From NCBI GenBank assembly GCA_029243485.1, contig JAQWRY010000043.1, forward strand, positions 1 to 44,777: 44,777 nucleotides of DNA. The letters run 5' to 3'. Each line of letters begins with the position of its first letter. The stretch's first letter is position 1. This document shows, one piece after another, positions 35,715-43,454 of the stretch. Origin of the DNA: Candidatus Binatia bacterium (GTDB lineage Bacteria > Desulfobacterota > Binatia > UBA12015). Position numbers and translations under genes: made by a program. The notes below the pieces were generated by a model. The model worked only from the letters and a program-made list of their open reading frames with translations, ran no database searches and had not been told where the DNA came from.

Positions 35715-35724
35715 GCCACTGGGC

Positions 35725-36861
35725 CTATGGAAAAACAGGCGCGTGCACAATCGCCTCGAGCTCATCGACGAGCCCGGAGAACGAAGCGGCGCCGTGCGCC
35801 CGGCCGATGGCCTCGGCCGAGAAGCACTGCCCGTTCCGCACGTCCTCGAGAGCCGCCGCCAGGGCGTCCACGTCGCCCGGCGCGACCAGGCGCCCGGTTT
35901 CGCCTTCCACGACGGCTTCGGCGAGCCCCCCGACGCGCGTGGTCACCACGGGCCGACCATAGGCGTACGCGAGCGGGACAACTGCCGATTGCGTGCCCGA
36001 AACATAGGGCAGGACCGCGATCGTGGCCGCGCCGAAGTACTCGTCGACCTCGGCGGCCGCAACGAATCGATCGTCGATCCGCACGCGATCTCCGAGACCG
36101 GCCTTGGAGATCAGCGCGTCGCTCGGCCCGCGATCGACGTACCACTCCCCGGCGAGGACCGCGCGCCACGGCGGCCCGTCCGCGGGAAGCCGCGCCAGCG
36201 CCTCCAACAGAACCTCGACGCCCTTGTACCGCCGAACGTGGCCGAAAAAGAGGAACACGATCTCACCTTGCGAGAATCCCAACCGCGCGCGCGCCTCGGA
36301 GGCATCGACGCGCGAAACCTCGCTCGGCGTCGGCATCGGGACACGCCGCACCCCCGCCCGAACCCCCAGTGCCCGGAGCGCCTCTGCCTCTGCCTCGGCG
36401 TGCACGAGGCAGAGATCACCGTCGTGTAGCCCGAACCGAAGCAGCGGCCCCCAGGGCACACCATCTTCGTGGGGCCGGGCGTTGTGCACCATCCACGCGA
36501 CCCGCGCCCGGCCGCGGAGCCGACGAGCGATCACCGCAAGGGGCGGCGCGAAGAACGGGTGCCAACGTTGCAGCAGGACGAGGTCCGGCTCGAACGCGGC
36601 GGCCTCTGCAGCGGCGCGATACCAGGTCCACGGCGCCAACGAGTCGATCGGCGACGACACGCCGTGCGACGTTTCCGGCGGAGCGGCGCCGGGATCGAGC
36701 TGCGTGCGACCCGGAAAGAGTATGTCCGGATACTGTCGTCGGTAGGACAGCACGCGCACATCGTGATTGCGCGAGCGCGCCTCCCGGAGGATCCCCGTCG
36801 TGTGTTGCGCGATCCCTCCGCGAAGCGGGTGAACCGGGCCGACGATCGCGATGCGACTCAT
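35725..36861 (-). CDS. GT4 family glycosyltransferase
   Basis: The product is 378 aa from ATG 36861, overlapping the stop of the O-antigen ligase-like gene (ATGA). The N-terminus has RIAIVGPVHPLRGGIAQHT, a glycine-rich acceptor loop. The C-terminal half has FLFFGHVRRYKGVEVLLEAL, the nucleotide-sugar region VDEYFGAATIAVLPYVSGTQSAVVPLAYAYGRPVVTTRVGG, and GLVAPGD-like GRLVAPGDVDALAAAL. All are typical of GT4 retaining enzymes. It acts in the cytoplasm on a lipid-linked or nascent glycan. The specific sugar is not known. Confidence 0.9.
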   Translation of the reverse strand: MSRIAIVGPVHPLRGGIAQHTTGILREARSRNHDVRVLSYRRQYPDILFPGRTQLDPGAAPPETSHGVSSPIDSLAPWTWYRAAAEAAAFEPDLVLLQRWHPFFAPPLAVIARRLRGRARVAWMVHNARPHEDGVPWGPLLRFGLHDGDLCLVHAEAEAEALRALGVRAGVRRVPMPTPSEVSRVDASEARARLGFSQGEIVFLFFGHVRRYKGVEVLLEALARLPADGPPWRAVLAGEWYVDRGPSDALISKAGLGDRVRIDDRFVAAAEVDEYFGAATIAVLPYVSGTQSAVVPLAYAYGRPVVTTRVGGLAEAVVEGETGRLVAPGDVDALAAALEDVRNGQCFSAEAIGRAHGAASFSGLVDELEAIVHAPVFP

Positions 36862-38126
36862 GTCGTCTGCGCCGGGACCCGACGTGCGACGGCCACGACG
36901 GTGCCCAGCAGCAGCCCCGTCACGATGCCGTCGACCGCGTCGCGCAAGAAGTAGTGCACGAAGTCGTGGGCGAAGAGCCCCGCAACCGCGAACGCCGCAC
37001 CGACGCCGACGCCGTACCACTCCGCCGGGACGGCACTGAGGCGCCGCACACCGGACCACAGCGGCACGAAGAAGAAGACGAGGAGGAAGCCCACTCCGAT
37101 GACGCCCAACTCGGTGGCGACATGGAGCGGCAACGAATGGGCATGGCCGCGGAACCAATACCGGCTGACATCGAGAGAAGCCTGCCCTACCAGGAGCGAC
37201 CAGTTTCCGGCACCGAAGCCGAGCCACGGTCGTTCGGCAATCCGGTCGGCTGCGAAGCCGAAGACCTCCGCGCGGGGGCCCAACCCGCCGTGGAGTTCAA
37301 ACGCCGCCACGGCCACTCCGACCGACAAACCAAGGGCGAGAACGATGCCGGCCGTCGTCTTGCGCCGAGCCCCCGCACTCATGTGGCGACCCGCGAGCAT
37401 CCAGGCGCCCACGAGCGCGAGCCCACCCACCAGGGTCGCAAAGCTCCCCATCGAGCCGGTCCCCCAGACACCGGCAGCCGCGACGACGACGCCGGCGAGG
37501 CAGAACCACGGGAGGACGCCACCCAGCCCGGCGCCCCCGAGGAACAACCCGATCTGCTCGACGTACTCGCCCAGCCGGTTCGGATGCCAGAACAGGGCAC
37601 GGCCCCGGACTTCGCCGGTCGCACGACGAACGATGACCCGGTAGTTCAGCTCGTGGGTATCCCCGAGCGGGTGGACGAGTTGGAAGCGCTCCGCCGCCCC
37701 CCAGGCAGCGTGCGGGATCATCGAGACCAGGGCGCCTCCGACGAGCAGGCGGGGATCGCGTGTCGAGTCCGCGGCAGCGAGCCACGCAGCGAGCACCACA
37801 ATCAGCCACTTTGCGAGGAGCCCCCCGACGAACGCCGGCTGCTGCGCCCACAACGCCGAGAGGAGAATCCAAGCAGGAAGGCCCGCGGTCGCCAGAGCGA
37901 ACACGGCCTCGCCACGCAGGACCCGAAGGATCGCGTCCGCCCGCCCCAGCACGGCACCGCAAAGGACGAGCGTCGCGAGATGTACCGCGGGGAAGAACTC
38001 GATGCGCAGCGGCGCCAGGGCCAGGACCGCAAGCAACGCCCAGGTCGAAGCCCACCGGCCCAGAACGATCCCGAGAACGACGACGGCGGCACCGCCGCCG
38101 AAGAGAATGGCCTGGTCCGCGGTCAT
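36858..38126 (-). CDS. O-antigen ligase/polymerase-like membrane protein (Wzy_C type)
   Basis: The product is 422 aa from ATG 38126, overlapping the epimerase stop (ATGA). It has about ten to twelve membrane segments. The large periplasmic loop contains ERPWLGFGAGNW and RGHAHSLPLHVATELGVIGVG, the pattern of the Wzy_C/WaaL family, including the conserved 'H..pL...telG' and RGHAHS. Such proteins polymerise O-units or ligate glycans to lipid A. With ABC (Wzm/Wzt) export present, a ligase role is somewhat more likely than a Wzy polymerase role. This is inference. Confidence 0.82.
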   Translation of the reverse strand: MTADQAILFGGGAAVVVLGIVLGRWASTWALLAVLALAPLRIEFFPAVHLATLVLCGAVLGRADAILRVLRGEAVFALATAGLPAWILLSALWAQQPAFVGGLLAKWLIVVLAAWLAAADSTRDPRLLVGGALVSMIPHAAWGAAERFQLVHPLGDTHELNYRVIVRRATGEVRGRALFWHPNRLGEYVEQIGLFLGGAGLGGVLPWFCLAGVVVAAAGVWGTGSMGSFATLVGGLALVGAWMLAGRHMSAGARRKTTAGIVLALGLSVGVAVAAFELHGGLGPRAEVFGFAADRIAERPWLGFGAGNWSLLVGQASLDVSRYWFRGHAHSLPLHVATELGVIGVGFLLVFFFVPLWSGVRRLSAVPAEWYGVGVGAAFAVAGLFAHDFVHYFLRDAVDGIVTGLLLGTVVAVARRVPAQTT

Positions 38127-39250
38127 CCGTCCGCGGAGAACGGTTCCCACGGCTCGCCGCGCAGGATCGACACGATCCGCTCCGAGGCACGGCCGTCTCC
38201 GTACGGGTTCACCGCGCGCGCCATCTTCGCGTGCGCGTCGTCATCCTCGAGGAGCCGATCGGCCGCCGTGACGATCGCCTCTTCGTCGGTGCCCACCAAC
38301 TGCACGGCGCCCGCCGCGACGGCTTCCGGACGTTCGGTGATCTTGCGCAAGACGATCGCGGGAATACCGAGCGACGGTGCCTCTTCCTGCACGCCGCCCG
38401 AATCGCTCAGGATGAGATGGGCGCTCGACATCAACTCGACGAACTCCGGATACTCGAGCGGTTCGATCAGGTGGACCCGAGGAACGTCGCCGAGCACGTC
38501 CCGCATGACGCTCTGGACGTTCGGATTCGGGTGCACGGGGTACACGATGCACAGGTCGTCGTGCTTGCGCGCGATACGAGCGATCGCGCGCGCGATCCCG
38601 CGCATGCCTTCGCCGAAGCTCTCGCGCCGGTGCGCCGTGACGACGACGCGCCGCTGCCCCGGTTCGCAACCGGTGAACCCGGCGGCGCCCGCACTGCCGC
38701 TCGCCTTCGCCTGAATCTCGCGCAACGCATCCACGACGGTGTTGCCCGTGAGATGGAGTGTCTCTTCACTGAAGCCTTCGCGGAGCAGGTTCTCGCGCGA
38801 AGCTTCGGTCGGAACGAAGTGCGCGCCACTCACGCGGTCCGCGATGATCCGATTCAATTCCTCGGGAAACGGATGGGCCAGGTCGTGCGTGCGAAGCCCC
38901 GCCTCGATGTGCGCCACAGGCACCTGTCGGTAGAACGCCGCCAGAGAAGCGACCATCGCGGTCGTCGTATCCCCTTGGACGAGGAGCCAGTCGGGCCTCA
39001 CCTCGTCCAGGACCGTGTCGAGCGCCGTGAGGGCTCGCGCCGTGAGCCCCGCCAAGGTCTGGTCGGGGCGCATCAGGTCCAGGTCGTGGTCGGGCGTGAT
39101 CTCGAAGCGACGCAGGACCTGGTCGAGCATGTGGCGATGCTGCGCCGTGGCGCAGACCTCGACCGAGCAACCGCGCCGGCGTGCCTCACCGACGACCGGC
39201 GCCATCTTGATCGCCTCGGGGCGAGTGCCGACGACCGCAAGAAGCCTCAT
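38123..39250 (-). CDS. wecB: Non-hydrolysing UDP-N-acetylglucosamine 2-epimerase
   Basis: The product is 375 aa from ATG 39250, whose A is shared with the upstream stop (TGATG). Motifs are complete: GTRPEAIKMAPV, QGDTTTAMVASLAAFYRQVPVAHIEAGLRT, PFPEELNRIIADR, HRRESFGEGMRGI, and SDSGGVQEEAPSLGIPAIVLRKITERPE. The enzyme interconverts UDP-GlcNAc and UDP-ManNAc in the cytoplasm. No UDP-ManNAc dehydrogenase or ManNAc transferase is obvious in the window, so the final sugar is not settled. It lies inside the glycan operon and supplies a precursor for the surface polysaccharide. Confidence 0.94.
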   Translation of the reverse strand: MRLLAVVGTRPEAIKMAPVVGEARRRGCSVEVCATAQHRHMLDQVLRRFEITPDHDLDLMRPDQTLAGLTARALTALDTVLDEVRPDWLLVQGDTTTAMVASLAAFYRQVPVAHIEAGLRTHDLAHPFPEELNRIIADRVSGAHFVPTEASRENLLREGFSEETLHLTGNTVVDALREIQAKASGSAGAAGFTGCEPGQRRVVVTAHRRESFGEGMRGIARAIARIARKHDDLCIVYPVHPNPNVQSVMRDVLGDVPRVHLIEPLEYPEFVELMSSAHLILSDSGGVQEEAPSLGIPAIVLRKITERPEAVAAGAVQLVGTDEEAIVTAADRLLEDDDAHAKMARAVNPYGDGRASERIVSILRGEPWEPFSADG

Positions 39251-40524
39251 CACTTCTCGTCGGGATGCCACTCTGTGGCCAAGCGCACAAGGCCCGCGTC
39301 GGCATCGTCTCCGGCAACCGCGAAATCGACCTCCACGGTGTCGTACAAACGAGTGGCGGTCTCATCGAGGGCGTGCGCGCGAAGCCGGTAGTTGCCTGCC
39401 GTGAGCGGGAGCCGGTCGAAGCGGATCCTGTATCGGAAACGGCCGTCACCAAGATTTTCGGGGACGGCGTCGCCCATGTCGCTCGACACGCCGAAGATGG
39501 GCGTGAGATCTTCTCGGGTGATCCCGACATGCAATTGCGGAACGCCACCCGGAGCCAGTATCTCGACGTCGACGTCGACCGTCGCATCGACGGGCAGCAG
39601 CCGCAATTCACGTCCTTTCTCGTCACGGATCCGAAGATCGACAACCTCGAAGGGTAAGCCCGCGGGCTGGCCGACCGCATGCTTCGTACCCGAGTCCCCC
39701 CCGCCCTCTTCTCCGCCCGCGACGGCAGCACCGACGGCTTCTCGGTAGTGACGTATCACCTCGCGGGAGTCTCCGATCTCCGCGACCCGCCCCCGGTCGA
39801 GCCAGAGAGTCCGCCCACAGAGACGTTGCACCTGGCCGAGATCGTGCGCGCACAGCACGAGACTCCCGCCCCGACCGAGGAAGGCCTCGAACCATTGACT
39901 GCACTTGCGCTGGAAGGCCTCGTCCCCAACCACGAGGACCTCGTCGGTGATCAGGACCTCCGGGTCGAGCAGGGTGATCGTTGCGAACGCCAGTCGAAGT
40001 CGCATGCCGTCGGAGTAGGTCCGGATCGGGCGGTCGAAGAACTCTCCGATCTCGGCGAAAGCCTCGACCTCTGCGATGCGCGCCCGAGCCTCCGTTCGCG
40101 ACATGCCCGCCTGCAGCACCAGAAGGGTCTCCGCATTCTGGCGACCCGTCTCGAGTGCGTTGAAGCCAACGCCGAGGTCGAGCAGGCATGCGAGCCTGGC
40201 ATGGACCTCGACGTGCCCAGTCGTCGGCCGCGCGGTGCCCGCGAGCAAGCGCAGCAAGCTCGACTTGCCGGCCCCGTTGCTTCCCACCACGCCGAGAGAG
40301 GCGCCCTGATCGAGAGAGAAGGAGACGTCTCGCACGGCCCAAAAAGAGTTCGGGCGATCTTCGGTCGCTCCCCCGCCGCGAAGTTGGGCGAGGAGCCGCC
40401 GAATCCGCGAAGGACCGAGCTCGTACCGCTTGCCGAGGTCCCGGGCCGCGAGGACGACAGGGGCTCGCCCCCCATCAACGGTTCGGCTCAGGGCTCTGGA
40501 TTCCTGCCCCAGGTCTGCTCCCAC
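39250..40524 (-). CDS. wzt: Wzt-type ABC transporter ATPase (copy 2), without adjacent permease
   Basis: Motifs are intact: Walker A GSNGAGKSSLL, signature YSDGMRLRLAF, Walker B VLITDEVLVVGD and H-loop LCAHDLGQVQRL. A C-terminal region of about 130 residues (from FEVVDLRIRDEKG) forms a Wzt_C-like beta domain for glycan recognition. The start is uncertain. GTG 40524 overlaps the ppiC-like gene by 37 nt. A CTG at 40491 overlaps its TGA (CTGA), and no ATG, GTG or TTG lies between the ppiC stop and the first conserved motif. No Wzm permease adjoins it; it may share copy 2 of the permease at 42663. Confidence 0.85.
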   Translation of the reverse strand: MGADLGQESRALSRTVDGGRAPVVLAARDLGKRYELGPSRIRRLLAQLRGGGATEDRPNSFWAVRDVSFSLDQGASLGVVGSNGAGKSSLLRLLAGTARPTTGHVEVHARLACLLDLGVGFNALETGRQNAETLLVLQAGMSRTEARARIAEVEAFAEIGEFFDRPIRTYSDGMRLRLAFATITLLDPEVLITDEVLVVGDEAFQRKCSQWFEAFLGRGGSLVLCAHDLGQVQRLCGRTLWLDRGRVAEIGDSREVIRHYREAVGAAVAGGEEGGGDSGTKHAVGQPAGLPFEVVDLRIRDEKGRELRLLPVDATVDVDVEILAPGGVPQLHVGITREDLTPIFGVSSDMGDAVPENLGDGRFRYRIRFDRLPLTAGNYRLRAHALDETATRLYDTVEVDFAVAGDDADAGLVRLATEWHPDEK

Positions 40525-41444
40525 CCTTGCGGGACCGGAACGGCCCGCAACGCGGCGATGAAGGCGTCGATGTTCATCGATGCGTCCAACTCCTCGGCAA
40601 GTTCGTCGACACGGCGGTGCTTGATGTCCCCCGCGAACTGCCTGGCAAGAGAGGCTTCGAGCGCGGGACGACATTGCTCGAACGATACGACCGCCGACTC
40701 ACGACGGTCGAGCATTGCGTACACCACCTTCCCCTGCGGCGTATCGACCAGACCCGTTTGCTCTCCCGCTTTCAGCGCCGTGATCTCCTGTACCCCGGCG
40801 GCGCCTCCGAGATCGGCCTCTGTCATCCAACCGATCTCACCGTTGGGCAACTTGCTCTTCAGGTCGGACAGCTCCTCCGCGACCTCGCCCAGTGGGTCCC
40901 CCGCCGCCAACCGTTGCGCGATCTGATCCATGCGTCCGAGTGCGGCGGCGCGCTCGGCGTCGCCCGCCTTCGCGCCGATCACGACACCCACACGAGCGAG
41001 ACGGAATGCCGCAGGCGCCGTGCAGAGTTTTTCCTTGGCGAGCGCGTAAAGCTGCTGGAGTTCCTCTTCGCTGGTCGCGTACTCCCGCGTTTCGAGGTCT
41101 TTTTGGTACTCGAGGCTGACGAATCGGCGCGCAACTGCTTTCGAGGCGGCCTGCAAACCGGGCCGACGCCGGTAGAGCCCGTTGCGGGACGCATCGGTCG
41201 CGAAGAGCAGGCCGGCGTACCACTTCACGGCAAAGATCCGCGCGGCGTTGTCGTCGGAATGGAGCGAAGCAAGTTGGGGGGGCGGCAGGAAGGAAAATTC
41301 GCGAGCGAGCGCCGGCCCAGTGTATTTGATCTCTCCAACCTGAACGACCGGGGACTCGTTCTTACCTTCCGCTGTGTCCTCTGCCCACGCCAGGAGGCTT
41401 GAGAACGAAACTAAGAAAACGACAAATTGAACGACGATTCTCAT
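40488..41444 (-). CDS. Parvulin-type peptidyl-prolyl isomerase (PpiC/SurA/EpsD-like)
   Basis: The product is 318 aa from ATG 41444. A signal peptide (MRIVVQFVVFLVSFSSLLAWA) leads into a SurA-N-like helical region and a PPIase domain in the second half (KLCTAPAAFRLARVGVVIG, LSDLKSKLPNGEIGWMTEADL, LKAGEQTGLVDTPQGKVVYAMLD), the typical parvulin pattern. These periplasmic proteins help fold outer-membrane or exported proteins; EpsD-type members are found in exopolysaccharide loci, as here. The frame runs on to 41558 with a second hydrophobic segment, but the signal peptide and position fit 41444. It overlaps the Wzt copy 2 gene. Confidence 0.82.
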   Translation of the reverse strand: MRIVVQFVVFLVSFSSLLAWAEDTAEGKNESPVVQVGEIKYTGPALAREFSFLPPPQLASLHSDDNAARIFAVKWYAGLLFATDASRNGLYRRRPGLQAASKAVARRFVSLEYQKDLETREYATSEEELQQLYALAKEKLCTAPAAFRLARVGVVIGAKAGDAERAAALGRMDQIAQRLAAGDPLGEVAEELSDLKSKLPNGEIGWMTEADLGGAAGVQEITALKAGEQTGLVDTPQGKVVYAMLDRRESAVVSFEQCRPALEASLARQFAGDIKHRRVDELAEELDASMNIDAFIAALRAVPVPQGWEQTWGRNPEP

Positions 41445-41772
41445 TGCGCGCTTCACCTGATCCCCCGTTTCCGCCGCGCCAAGCGGCACGACGATGAGGC
41501 TCGCATACCGTTTCCTCCACAGGAACGCCAGAACATGCAGCAAACGCCAATATTTCATCGCACGACCGGCACTGCAGTGACGATCGTGGCCCCGAAAAAG
41601 CCCGCCCTATGACGCTCTGGACGCGGTATGACTCTTGCGGGGGAAGCTCTCCGGGTGCCCCGTGTCGGTTGACGGCCCGCCCATCGCATCATAGAAATAT
41701 AGTGAACGATCGTGGGGGGGCGGTCGCAGGCTCAGCGCGTGAGCTGCGCCTGCTTACGGAGGAGGTGGATTC
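41445..41772. promoter_or_regulatory. Divergent region between the PPIase gene and the Cys-rich secreted gene
   Basis: This 328-bp stretch holds no clear gene. For the plus strand there is TTGACG (41669-41674) with a weak TAGAAA at 17 bp, and a better TATAGT at 41698-41703 that has no matching -35. Close to the start is a hairpin (41726-41753) and an SD of GGAGGAGGTGG. No convincing minus-strand promoter was found. Confidence 0.4.
41726..41753 (+). promoter_or_regulatory. 5'-leader hairpin just upstream of the ribosome-binding site
   Basis: Arms GCAGGC and GCCTGC plus inner CAGC/GCTG (one mismatch) close on the loop GCGTGA. The hairpin ends about six bases before the GGAGGAGG site of the Cys-rich gene. 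It may stabilise the mRNA or tune translation; this is not tested. Confidence 0.5.
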
Positions 41773-42567
41773 ATGAGAGAGACACCAATGAAGATGTTGA
41801 TCGCGAGCGCGGTCGTCGCGACGCTGGCGATTCCCGCCTTGAGCGGGGCAATCGTGCTCAACGGGGTGAGTTGCGAGGACTTCACGATCACGGGCACGAC
41901 GACCAACGGACAGCTGCCAAGCAACGGCCTGAACCTCGAAATTCATGACTGCGGCCCCGAAGGGGTCTCGCCGTTTGCCGGAGGTAACAATAGCTCCTGC
42001 GGCAATGGCGCAATCGACGGAGTCGAGCAGTGCGACGGCGCTCAGTTGAACGGACAGAGCTGCCAAAACCGCGGCTTCGACGGAGGCACGCTCCGCTGCA
42101 ACAACGTCTGTTCATTCGACGAAGGCGGTTGCACCTCGTCCCCACCCCCAACTGGAAATGGAAACTGCCCTGACGGTTACCTGACGGAGTCGGTCTTCAC
42201 TGGCCAAAACACCGTCGGCCTGAAGAACGTTTCGATTCCTCCCGGAACGACCAAGCGCTACTGCCTCGATGTGGGCGAGCCTCTCGTAGGGTCATCTGTG
42301 GACATCAGCCGCATCATCGTGAGCTGGGGCGATGCGACAGATTACGTTTGCGGTGCCGTAGAAGTGAAGATGTCGCAGTTGTTCGGAAGCTACCAATCCA
42401 CGAAGGCCTCGACCGGGACGAGTGGCAGCGTGCGCTTCACTTCCGGACGCAGGTGCTCGGGTTGCGTCGACCGCGGAGTCTACCAAATCACAATCGAAGG
42501 AAAAAAGCTGTACAATCCTCAGGATCCGAACTGCAAACTGTTCCACATCACTGCAGGTATAAGCTGA
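41773..42567 (+). CDS. Secreted protein with a myxococcus-type Cys-rich repeat
   Basis: The product of 264 aa starts at ATG 41773, with a strong SD (GGAGGAGGTGG). A signal peptide (KMLIASAVVATLAIPALSGA) is followed by a short N-domain and, at residues 76-120, one copy of the Cys-rich repeat of the type CGNGAIDGVEQCDGAQLNG ... CNNVCSFDEGGC, common in Myxococcota (DUF4215-like). A Pro-rich linker and a C-terminal domain of about 135 aa follow (GYLTESVFTGQNTVGLKNVS ... ITIEGKKLYNP), which has six or so Cys and no known family. It is the only plus-strand gene in the right half and is likely exported, perhaps by the T2SS encoded nearby (inference). Confidence 0.82.
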   Translation: MRETPMKMLIASAVVATLAIPALSGAIVLNGVSCEDFTITGTTTNGQLPSNGLNLEIHDCGPEGVSPFAGGNNSSCGNGAIDGVEQCDGAQLNGQSCQNRGFDGGTLRCNNVCSFDEGGCTSSPPPTGNGNCPDGYLTESVFTGQNTVGLKNVSIPPGTTKRYCLDVGEPLVGSSVDISRIIVSWGDATDYVCGAVEVKMSQLFGSYQSTKASTGTSGSVRFTSGRRCSGCVDRGVYQITIEGKKLYNPQDPNCKLFHITAGIS

Positions 42568-42594
42568 AGAGTGGTTACATGCTACTCGCCGAGA

Positions 42595-42630
42595 AGGGGG
42601 GCGTCGCAAACCGCGGCGCCCCCTTTTTTG
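42595..42630 (+). terminator. Rho-independent terminator of the Cys-rich gene
   Basis: The stem GGGGGCG/CGCCCCC, extended by CGC/GCG around the loop AAACC, is followed by TTTTTT. It lies 28 bp after the stop at 42567. Confidence 0.88.
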
Positions 42631-42662
42631 CGGGAGATGCTCTTCTTGCGGGGCGGTCCCAC

Positions 42663-43454
42663 TCACCAGTACTCGTCAAGGAGTCGTTCGAGGCGAGAGA
42701 ACAAGATGCGGGCTAGGAGGAGGCTGCCCGCGACAGCCACAACGAGCGCACCGAGCGCCGTCCCGGAGGGCCACGGGGACCCCAGAACCACGGTGCGATA
42801 GAGGCCCAGCAGTCCCGTGAGGGGGTTCAACGACGCGACACCACGCACGCCTTCGGGAAGCCAGTCGCTCGCGTAGAGCACCGGCGAGACGAAGAAACCG
42901 ATCGTCAGGACCGCCGCGACCACATGAAGCGTGTCGCGCACGACGAGATACAGCGGCGCCAGAACGAGGGCCAGCCCGGTCGTGAGCAGCCAACCGACGA
43001 CGACCACGACGGGCAGCCCCAGCCACGATAGACGCGGCGGCGCGAGGCCGATCGCGCCAAAGATGGCCAGGAAGAGCAGAAAGCCCACGAGTTGCAGGAA
43101 GATCGAAGCGGTCACTGCGGCAACGACGACCGCCGATGGTGGGATCGGCACCTTGCGAAGTAAATGCCCCTGGTCCACGAGGGCACTCAGGCCCCGCATG
43201 ACGCCCTCGTTGAAACCCCACCACGGCCATAACCCGCAGAAAAGCGAAGCGATGAACGGCACCTCGCCGTCACCGGCCACCGGCGCCGCGTAGAGGTAAC
43301 CAAAGATGAGCGTGTACGACGCCAGCTGAATCGCCGGATTCAGCAACGACCACACCAGGCCAAACCGAGCCCCGACGAAGCGGGACCGAATGTCACGGCG
43401 TACGAGTTCGAGAAGCAGGGCTCGATTCTCCACCAGCGACTTCAGGACCCCCAC
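42663..43454 (-). CDS. wzm: Wzm-type ABC-2 permease for polysaccharide export (copy 2)
   Basis: The product is 263 aa, the same length as copy 1. It has the same motifs: LVRRDIRSRFVGARFGLVWSLLNP near the N-terminus, six membrane segments, and ASLNPLTGLLGLYRTVVLG before the last ones. The start is GTG 43454, with GGAGG 4 nt upstream; the frame further upstream only mirrors the ATPase gene. It overlaps the ATPase end by 13 nt. The pair forms the second polysaccharide exporter of the window. The two permeases are clearly homologous but far from identical, so they are not recent duplicates. Confidence 0.88.
   Translation of the reverse strand: MGVLKSLVENRALLLELVRRDIRSRFVGARFGLVWSLLNPAIQLASYTLIFGYLYAAPVAGDGEVPFIASLFCGLWPWWGFNEGVMRGLSALVDQGHLLRKVPIPPSAVVVAAVTASIFLQLVGFLLFLAIFGAIGLAPPRLSWLGLPVVVVVGWLLTTGLALVLAPLYLVVRDTLHVVAAVLTIGFFVSPVLYASDWLPEGVRGVASLNPLTGLLGLYRTVVLGSPWPSGTALGALVVAVAGSLLLARILFSRLERLLDEYW

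Noticed and set aside
35613-38714. Plus-strand open frame of 1033 codons across the glycan genes
   Set aside because: It is antisense to three genes with clear family motifs and is rich in Arg, Pro and Ala with no domain; a typical shadow in GC-rich DNA.
41445-41558. Longer N-terminus of the PPIase from ATG 41558
   Set aside because: It would put a second hydrophobic segment before a complete signal peptide starting at 41444.
41712-41948. Second plus-strand frame of 78 codons overlapping the Cys-rich gene
   Set aside because: It lies in another frame of a gene with clear signal peptide and repeat, and has no motif of its own.
43443-43445. CTG overlapping the Wzt copy 3 stop as start of Wzm copy 2
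   Set aside because: A GTG at 43454 with GGAGG 4 nt upstream explains the start better.
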